Shown in pieces: positions 17,471-21,673 of a stretch of DNA of 21,673 nt. Positions within the stretch are counted from its first letter, which is position 1. Every line of letters begins with the position of its first letter. The notes under the pieces were generated by a model. It did not search any database. It saw nothing but the letters and a program-made list of their open reading frames with translations, and was not told the DNA's origin. This DNA comes from Tannerella sp. Its GTDB lineage: Bacteria > Bacteroidota > Bacteroidia > Bacteroidales > Tannerellaceae. The stretch lies in contig JAITQL010000144.1 of the NCBI GenBank assembly GCA_031288935.1, positions 1-21,673 of the forward strand, in the 5' to 3' direction. A program made the translations under genes and the position numbers.

Positions 17471-17935
17471 CTATTTCTTGAAGGCGCGGTCGATTTCCCG
17501 TTTGTCGTCGCGTTCGCGCAGAGAAACGCGCTTGTCGTACTCTCTCTTTCCCTTGGCAACGGCGATCACGACTTTGACCAGTCCGCGCTCGTTGATGAAG
17601 AGGCGGGTCGGGATGACGGTGAAACCGCTGTTTTTGGAGGCTGTTTCCAATTTCCGTATTTCCTTGCGGTTCAAGAGCAGTTTACGGTCGCGCCGCACGG
17701 AGTGATTGTTATAGGTGCCGTAAAAATATTCGGCGATGTACATGTTTTTTATCCACACTTCGCTGTGTTGCACAACGCAGAACGTGTCCACCAGACTGGC
17801 TTTTCCCAGACGGATGGATTTGATTTCCGTTCCGGTCAGTACGATGCCGGCGGTGAAGGTGTCGAGCAGTTCGTAGTCGAACGTTGCCCGCTTGTTTTTA
17901 ATCTGTATCCGGTTGCTTGCTTTTTCCTTACTCAT
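17471..17935 (-). CDS. smpB: SsrA-binding protein SmpB
   Basis: The 154-residue protein binds tmRNA and brings it to stalled ribosomes for trans-translation. Family signatures are clear: [29 protein letters not shown] at the N-terminus, the central [33 protein letters not shown], and the basic C-terminal tail [28 protein letters not shown] that enters the decoding path. Length is normal. It lies 19 nt downstream of the Yip1-type gene and 49 nt upstream of metH, so it probably sits in the middle of a three-gene transcript. No tmRNA gene (ssrA) was recognised in this window. Confidence 0.97.
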   Translation of the reverse strand: MSKEKASNRIQIKNKRATFDYELLDTFTAGIVLTGTEIKSIRLGKASLVDTFCVVQHSEVWIKNMYIAEYFYGTYNNHSVRRDRKLLLNRKEIRKLETASKNSGFTVIPTRLFINERGLVKVVIAVAKGKREYDKRVSLRERDDKREIDRAFKK

Positions 17936-17954
17936 TTTGCATTTGGTTTGGGGA

Positions 17955-18521
17955 TTAAAACCGCATTCCCGGCATCAGCAGAAACAGCAGGTAGTCGATG
18001 GCCTGCGGCATGACAATGATAACGGCGGAGGCGCAGGCCGTGAACTTCAACCGTTCCTTTTCATCGACCTGCATGTAGACCGGGGCGCCTTCCCAGATCA
18101 TGTAGGCCGTGTAGAGCACCGCGGCGCGGAAGAAGAAAAATTCGGGCAGGAGCGCCAGTACCATGCTCAGTACAAACATCAGCGCCGAGGCATATCCTGC
18201 GAAACAATACCACAGCGTCCGGTCTTTGTGCCTGCGAAAAACACTGCGCCAAAGTTCATTCATCAGGTAAACGGCCAGGAAGAAACCGCCCATGTTCGAG
18301 ATGAGGGCTTTAATGGCCGACTTGAGAGCGATTTCGAGACTGAATTCCTTGCGCGAAAACAAAACGCCGACAAATGCAGCCAGGGCAATCAGCCCCATCA
18401 ACGGATAAAGATAACGCGAAAGGAATGTCTCCTGTTCTTCCTCCCGCTGCTTTAGCTTCGCCCACGTTTCGGCCGGTTTGAAAATGAGACCGGTCAGCCG
18501 GCTGTATAGTTCCTTAAACAT
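17955..18521 (-). CDS. Yip1-family integral membrane protein
   Basis: The 188-residue protein has a soluble N-terminus (~1-35, [12 protein letters not shown], which is typical at the start of Yip1-domain proteins in Bacteroidota) and about five hydrophobic segments near 38-55, 67-88, 105-125, 127-145 and 160-184. The topology and the LIFKPAETW motif point to the Yip1 domain family. The bacterial function is unknown; nothing catalytic is visible. It is the first gene of the run leading to smpB and metH and is preceded by a -7 element at 18563-18570 and an unusual leader with a 10-bp direct repeat (18533-18559). Confidence 0.8.
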   Translation of the reverse strand: MFKELYSRLTGLIFKPAETWAKLKQREEEQETFLSRYLYPLMGLIALAAFVGVLFSRKEFSLEIALKSAIKALISNMGGFFLAVYLMNELWRSVFRRHKDRTLWYCFAGYASALMFVLSMVLALLPEFFFFRAAVLYTAYMIWEGAPVYMQVDEKERLKFTACASAVIIVMPQAIDYLLFLLMPGMRF

Positions 18522-18532
18522 AGCTTTTCCAT

Positions 18533-18559
18533 TTGAATGCGCTCAACCGTTGAATGCGC
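18533..18559. repeat. Direct repeat flanking a palindrome in the Yip1-gene leader
   Basis: Two identical TTGAATGCGC copies (18533-18542, 18550-18559) overlap an 11-nt palindrome, TCAACCGTTGA (18543-18553). The position across the predicted start site suggests an operator or a small leader hairpin. This is inference. Confidence 0.4.
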
Positions 18560-18562
18560 CCA

Positions 18563-18570
18563 CAAAAGTA
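18563..18570 (-). promoter_or_regulatory. -7 promoter element of the Yip1-type gene (and probably smpB-metH)
   Basis: TACTTTTG on the minus strand. The -33 region is AT-rich without a good TTTG. Transcription would begin near 18556, placing the direct repeat TTGAATGCGC (18550-18559 and 18533-18542) and the palindrome TCAACCGTTGA (18543-18553) at the start of the transcript. Confidence 0.6.
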
Positions 18571-18609
18571 TAAAAATAATAAAGAATAGAGGCTGGCCGG
18601 AGAAAGATT

Positions 18610-18640
18610 TTTGTCTTTCCATGAGAATATGCTACTTTTG
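18610..18640 (+). promoter_or_regulatory. Promoter of the beta-propeller lipoprotein gene
   Basis: TTTG (18610-18613), 19 nt, TACTTTTG (18633-18640). The leader to the ATG at 18669 is about 22 nt. It is divergent from the Yip1-gene promoter, with the two -7 boxes about 60 nt apart. Confidence 0.75.
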
Positions 18641-18668
18641 CCGTCCTTATTAAAACTCACAGAACAAG

Positions 18669-19547
18669 ATGAAAACGATAAAAAAAGGATTGATTTGTTT
18701 GACATTGCTTTTGCCGTGCATTTCCTGTACGAAGAAGGAAAAGCTGCTGATCGGCGGCGCCGGATGGCCGCAGATTGCAATCATTGACAAGGCCTCGGGA
18801 GAGATTGAATGGAGTCATCCCCTGACGCCGGAGGAAGAATGTTACGATGTGGATATGACGCCCGACGGAGAGATTTTGTATGCTTTCAAGCTGGGCGCCA
18901 AACTGATCACGCGCAGTCATGAAACGGTATGGACGTATGAAGTGAACGAATCGGAGGCGCTTTACTCGGCTACCTGTCTGGAGTCGGGAAACTACCTGCT
19001 GGGCATTGCCGGCTATCCGGCGCGGATTGTGGAGCTGGACAGGAACGGGACTCCGGTCAAGGAGCTGTCGTTTCAAACGGCCACGCCGGAACTGAAGCGC
19101 CAGTTTCGCCATATACTGAAAACGGCGCAAAACACGTATCTGCTCCCGATGATAGACAAACACAAGGTGCTGGAGATAAACGAGAGCGGGAAAGCGATAA
19201 ACAGTGTGTACTGCGGTGGCGAACCGGTTTCCGTAGCGGTGGCGGAGAACGGAAACTGGCTGGTTACGGGGGGGGACACGCCTTATATCATGGAGTTTGA
19301 TCCGAAGAGCCACAGTGCGGTCAGAACCGTGGAGACGAAAGACATCAGCTACGGGGCGTTGATGTACGTTGGCGAACTGATCCCCTACAAAAACGGGAAC
19401 GTGTTGATCACCAACTGGGACGGGCGGAGCAATGAAAAGACGCAGCCCGTTTTGCTGGAGATAGACCCCGACAACAAGGTGGTATGGCGGTTGCCTTTTC
19501 TCCCGAAAATATTCAACATATCGACCGCCGATTCGTTTTTTGAATGA
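18669..19547 (+). CDS. Beta-propeller (PQQ/WD-like) lipoprotein of unknown function
   Basis: The 292-residue product has a lipoprotein signal with Cys20 (LLPCISC, directly followed by TKKEK). The rest consists of repeated blade-like segments: IGGAGWPQIAIIDKASGEIEWSH, YDVDMTPDGEILYAF, SATCLESGNYLLGIAGYPARIVELDRNG, VAVAENGNWLVTGGDTPYIMEFDP and LIPYKNGNVLITNWDGRS ... VLLEIDPDNKVVWRL. The pattern 'G-N-x-L-[IV]-[ST] ... [IV]-x-E-[IFL]-D' followed by 'x-V-x-W' is typical of PQQ-like or arylsulfotransferase-like propellers. No catalytic residue set is evident and the PQQ-binding positions cannot be judged by eye, so a binding or scaffolding role in the envelope is as likely as catalysis. It is monocistronic between divergent and gene-free regions. 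Confidence 0.85.
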   Translation: MKTIKKGLICLTLLLPCISCTKKEKLLIGGAGWPQIAIIDKASGEIEWSHPLTPEEECYDVDMTPDGEILYAFKLGAKLITRSHETVWTYEVNESEALYSATCLESGNYLLGIAGYPARIVELDRNGTPVKELSFQTATPELKRQFRHILKTAQNTYLLPMIDKHKVLEINESGKAINSVYCGGEPVSVAVAENGNWLVTGGDTPYIMEFDPKSHSAVRTVETKDISYGALMYVGELIPYKNGNVLITNWDGRSNEKTQPVLLEIDPDNKVVWRLPFLPKIFNISTADSFFE

Positions 19548-19592
19548 AAACGACCGACTGACGGGTATGAAGGGTGTCGCATTTTACCGAAT

Positions 19593-19694
19593 GCAGTTCT
19601 ACTTTCACCAAGTGCAGTTCTATTTTTTTCACGTCCGTTTTCCATTGACGGGTATTCTTTCGTATCTGAGGGGAATAATCGTCCGTCAATGGAA
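19593..19694. repeat. Short direct repeat plus 12-bp inverted repeat
   Basis: TGCAGTTCTA followed by a T-rich tail and CAC occurs twice, 21 nt apart (GCAGTTCTA at 19593-19601 and 19614-19622). Just after it, TTCCATTGACGG (19640-19651) and CCGTCAATGGAA (19683-19694) form a perfect inverted repeat with a 31-nt loop. Confidence 0.7.
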
Positions 19695-19768
19695 GGAAAA
19701 ACAAACTTGAAGCCTTTCCCTCAGGAAATGAACAAAGAAAACGACCCTTTGAAATGCCCCCGGTATGA

Positions 19769-19805
19769 ATGGCCGTCTTCCCGCTAAAGGAAGACGGCCA
19801 TTTTA
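19769..19805 (+). terminator. Strong Rho-independent terminator
   Basis: A perfect 13-bp stem (ATGGCCGTCTTCC with GGAAGACGGCCAT, loop of 7) is followed by TTTTATATT. It lies 222 nt beyond the beta-propeller gene stop and probably ends that transcript, giving it a long 3' untranslated region, or ends an unrecognised small RNA. Confidence 0.8.
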
Positions 19806-20043
19806 TATTCGCGTTCCATCAGGAAACCCGGTATATCGGCATCTGTTGAAAAAAAGTTTGAGCGCCGTTTCACGCGGATTGATGCGGATTTCAACGCGGA
19901 TTTCGCAGATGAAAGGCCGTGATACTGCCGGATTGCTTCCCTGCGTTCGCAAAGACGGAGCGCGGTGTTCCCTTCAGGATACCTGTTACCGCATTGCGAA
20001 TCCCGTCCAAACGGGGGCATGTTTCCAGCGGCGCAGCCGCCAT

Positions 20044-20233
20044 GAAGGGCAACGCCCTGACAAGCATCAGCACAGGGCAACGCCCTGTGTAACGTGACGC
20101 GACAACGCCCAAGCCCTGAAAGGGCGTAAGCAGACAAGATACAAGGCTTTCGCCCTTTCAGGGCCTGGGTGGCGGTCGCCGATGGATTCACAGCGCGTTG
20201 CCCTGTGCTGATGCTTGAAGAGCGTTGCCCTTC
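20044..20233. repeat. ~190-bp nested inverted-repeat element (REP/MITE-like)
   Basis: Outer arms GAAGGGCAACGC (20044-20055) and GCGTTGCCCTTC (20222-20233); middle arms 20061-20083 and 20195-20217, a perfect 23-bp inverted repeat beginning CAAGCATCAGCACAGGG; inner arms GCCCTGAAAGGGCG (20113-20126) and CGCCCTTTCAGGGC (20151-20164). The whole could fold into one long cruciform or RNA hairpin. No transposase or target-site duplication was identified. Confidence 0.85.
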
Positions 20234-20297
20234 CGTTGTTTGCAGGGACGGGCAGTTGTTTGGGCAATGGCCACGCTGCCATTCACCTCTCCCCCGA

Positions 20298-20318
20298 CCC
20301 CTCTTCACAAGAGAGGGG
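20298..20318. repeat. CCCCTCT / AGAGGGG hairpin
   Basis: A 7-bp perfect stem with a 7-nt loop in a C-rich context (CCTCTCCCCCGACCCCTC). Similar C-rich hairpins are common interspersed elements in many bacterial genomes; a function here is unknown. Confidence 0.6.
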
Positions 20319-20465
20319 CGCGAGGGTTTCGGACACAGGTTTCCGTCTTTGAAATGGAGAATGAAATGCAGTGCAGTCGCCACTTGATTCCCTGCCAAAA
20401 ACACAGCTGTCCCTGCGAAAGACACCGCCGTCCCTGCGAGGCACGAAGCAGCCCGGGGAATTACG

Positions 20466-20506
20466 AATGAAGAATTATGAGATGCCGCGCCCCATAATTC
20501 TTCATT
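20466..20506. repeat. 14-bp inverted repeat
   Basis: AATGAAGAATTATG (20466-20479) and CATAATTCTTCATT (20493-20506) are perfect reverse complements with a 13-nt GC-rich loop. The preceding bases (CCTGCGAGGCACGAAGCAGC) resemble another widespread intergenic repeat. Confidence 0.75.
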
Positions 20507-20519
20507 TTCAATACTCCTG

Positions 20520-20544
20520 CCCCCGGATCAATCCGGGGGTTTTT
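20520..20544 (+). terminator. Terminator-like hairpin before the 21-bp array
   Basis: CCCCCGGA (20520-20527), loop TCAA, TCCGGGGG (20532-20539), followed by five T (20540-20544). It has the form of a Rho-independent terminator but no gene on the plus strand ends nearby, so it may be a repeat element that happens to resemble one. Confidence 0.55.
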
Positions 20545-20569
20545 CACAGAAAACTCCTCAAGGAGTTCC

Positions 20570-20842
20570 ATGTGCGGCGACCTCGCCGGAAAATGCGGCG
20601 ACCTCGCCGGAAAGTTCGGCGACCTCGCCGGAAAATGCGGCGAACCCGCCGGAAAGTTCGGCGAACCCGCCGGAAAGTTCGGCGACCTCGCCGGAAAATG
20701 CGGCGACCCCGCCGGAAAGTTCGGCGACCTCGCCGGAAAATGCGGCGAACCCGCCGGAAAGCTCGGCGACCTCGCCGGAAAATGCGGCGACCCGGCCGGA
20801 AAGTTCGGCGAACCCGCCGGAAAATGGGGCGAGGTCGCCGAA
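20570..20842 (+). repeat. 21-bp tandem array of 13 units, open as heptapeptide repeats
   Basis: Thirteen exact 21-bp units run from 20570 to 20842, each centred on a GGCG...CGCC inverted repeat and separated by GGAAAATG or GGAAAGTTC. A possible ORF (20570-20872, 100 codons) starts with ATG preceded by AAGGAG (20560-20565) and encodes heptads of the type [CF]-G-[DE]-[LP]-A-G-K, then WGEVAESKRAGFANG and a stop. Other frames are also open (RRPRRKM-type on plus, FRRGRRT-type on minus), so openness alone is not evidence of coding. There is no signal peptide or recognisable domain. AACTCCT (20552-20558) can pair with AGGAGTT (20561-20567), which would hide the ribosome site. Not a CRISPR: no spacers. 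Confidence 0.9.
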
Positions 20843-20919
20843 AGTAAGAGAGCAGGGTTTGCAAACGGTTAGTTTTCAAGTCTGCAACCCGGAAGGCCTG
20901 CGGTTATGAAAATAACTCC

Positions 20920-20955
20920 TTTCAGACGAAACAGCGCCTCAAAGGGGTTTTAGCC
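20920..20955 (+). repeat. Third, diverged copy (C) of the upstream element
   Basis: Bases 20920-20943 match 13710-13687 on the minus strand at 23 of 24 positions, including GAAACAGCGCCTCAAA. The A tract is then replaced by GGGG before TTTTAGCC. The AAAGGG and CCCTTT parts form a small hairpin. No promoter at the 52-nt spacing is clear here; AATGTTTG at 20980-20987 is the nearest -7-like word. Confidence 0.6.
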
Positions 20956-21084
20956 CTTTCATCTGCGGAATCTGCGCGAAATGTTTGCCGGTCTTAAAGA
21001 TGAAAATATTTCCCTGAAATATAAATATCTTTAAGCGGCGCATTTTATATTGTTACTGCAAACTGTTTTTTCAGAAAAGAAGCG

Positions 21085-21092
21085 TAGTTTTG
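21085..21092 (+). promoter_or_regulatory. -7 promoter element of the downstream secreted-protein gene
   Basis: TAGTTTTG fits TAnnTTTG, 30 nt before the ATG at 21123. The -33 region (ACTG at 21062-21065) is poor. A purine-rich GGAAAAGGAA run just before the ATG may serve as the ribosome site. Confidence 0.55.
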
Positions 21093-21122
21093 CAACTGGC
21101 TTAGCAAGAAAGGAAAAGGAAA

Positions 21123-21673
21123 ATGGAATTACTGACAGTAAATAACTTCTGCATGGGTATCCGCGTACATCCGTCAGCAGATTACGCATCCGGGCGGACG
21201 ACCCGTTTCCAGAGATCGAAACGTACAGTCCATCTTTTGTATTTAATATTACTGCTTTTCGGCGGAACGATCCTGCCAAACACCGCGGAAGCGCAGGGAC
21301 AGACGGAGTTTTGGTTCGTCGCGCCACACATGTCGGAAACGGTGGCAGCAGATATCAAGTTAGACCGGCCAACCTTTATTGCGCTGACGAACGTGTCCGA
21401 CGCAACCGCGAACGTGACAATCCGGCTCTATAACGGCGGCAATACGATAGATATCAATCGGACAATCGCACCTCACGCCTTCTACAAGCACGATTTCGAA
21501 ACGGAAAACGATATAAGGATGACGCAGAATCCGCGCGACTCGGCGGGAATGGTAACGACGCGCGGCATACAGATCATTTCGGACGTGAACATCACGGCTT
21601 ATTACATGCACAACCATCCCGCATCCCGCGACATCTTCATCCTCAAAGGCAAGCAAGCCGTCGGCACATCCTT
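21123..21673 (+). CDS. N-terminal part of a secreted protein resembling the IgGFc-binding N-terminal domain family (3' end outside window)
   Basis: The frame stays open to the window edge for 183 full codons. A hydrophobic segment (about residues 37-58, VHLLYLILLLFGGTILPNTAEA) acts as a signal peptide, with probable cleavage after AEA or AQG. The mature part starts GQTEFWFVAPHMSE and continues with RPTFIALTNVSDATANVTIRLYNGG and NITAYYMHNHPASRDIFILKG. The T-E-F-W-F-V-A-P opening and the beta-rich pattern recall the IgGFc-binding N-terminal domain found at the front of large, often T9SS-secreted Bacteroidota surface proteins, so a sorting tail may lie downstream. The N-region before the hydrophobic core is long (36 residues); an internal ATG at 21153 is an alternative start. 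The ligand is unknown. Confidence 0.75.
   Translation, partial: MELLTVNNFCMGIRVHPSADYASGRTTRFQRSKRTVHLLYLILLLFGGTILPNTAEAQGQTEFWFVAPHMSETVAADIKLDRPTFIALTNVSDATANVTIRLYNGGNTIDINRTIAPHAFYKHDFETENDIRMTQNPRDSAGMVTTRGIQIISDVNITAYYMHNHPASRDIFILKGKQAVGTS

Larger units (their letters stand above)
19548..21122. other. Gene-free, repeat-rich region
   Basis: About 1.6 kb with no ORF I would call a conventional gene. It contains, in order: a 21-bp-offset direct repeat (GCAGTTCTA at 19593 and 19614), a 12-bp inverted repeat (19640-19694), a terminator (19769-19805), a GCGGATT-rich stretch (19863-19915), a nested inverted-repeat element (20044-20233), a C-rich hairpin (20298-20318), a 14-bp inverted repeat (20466-20506), a terminator-like hairpin (20520-20544), a 21-bp tandem array (20570-20842), a copy of the upstream element (20920-20955), and the promoter of the next gene. 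No transposase is present. Confidence 0.75.

Noticed and set aside
20044-20233. Insertion sequence
   Set aside because: No transposase ORF, no target-site duplication, and too short.
19784-20425. Minus-strand ORF of 213 codons as a gene
   Set aside because: It runs straight through the terminator and the nested inverted repeat, with no domain; similar translated repeats are commonly mis-annotated as hypothetical proteins.
20570-20842. CRISPR array or leucine-rich/collagen-like protein gene
   Set aside because: No spacers; the heptads do not match a known repeat fold, and several other frames are equally open.

Overview
The window reads as chromosomal DNA of a GC-rich member of the Bacteroidota, probably order Bacteroidales. 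The evidence is a type IX secretion (T9SS) sorting tail on the first protein, several lipoprotein signal peptides with a Cys lipobox, a split MutA/MutB methylmalonyl-CoA mutase, an HU/SPOR fusion protein, and at least six promoters with the Bacteroidota -7 word TAnnTTTG, two of them with a well-spaced TTTG -33 box. Species cannot be assigned from the sequence alone.

Layout. 1-858 (+): 3' end of a secreted beta-helix-type surface protein, closed by a strong bidirectional terminator. 1015-6113 (-): an HU/SPOR cell-envelope protein followed by mutA and mutB (B12-dependent succinyl-CoA/methylmalonyl-CoA interconversion). 6338-10584 (+): a GH95 fucosidase lipoprotein, a short lipoprotein-like ORF that runs into a 41-bp tandem array, and a TlpA-like thioredoxin lipoprotein. 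10680-18521 (-): yciH/SUI1, manC (GDP-mannose synthesis), an aspartate-type aminotransferase, metH (B12-dependent methionine synthase), smpB (trans-translation) and a Yip1-type membrane protein. 18669-19547 (+): a beta-propeller lipoprotein. 19548-21122: about 1.6 kb without a convincing conventional gene, packed with inverted repeats, hairpins and a 21-bp tandem array. 21123-end (+): start of a secreted protein resembling the IgGFc-binding N-terminal domain family.

Most genes are housekeeping or envelope functions and no complete mobile element or defence system is visible. The unusual material is non-coding. (i) A 23-nt element with a seven-A tract lies exactly 52 nt upstream of the -7 box of two unrelated genes, and a diverged third copy sits at 20920. 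(ii) A 41-bp array has two hairpins per unit and shows a paired base change in one of them. (iii) A 21-bp array encodes perfect heptapeptides behind a Shine-Dalgarno-like sequence. (iv) A nested inverted-repeat element of about 190 bp lies in the gene-free region. These carry the main interest; their functions are inference only.
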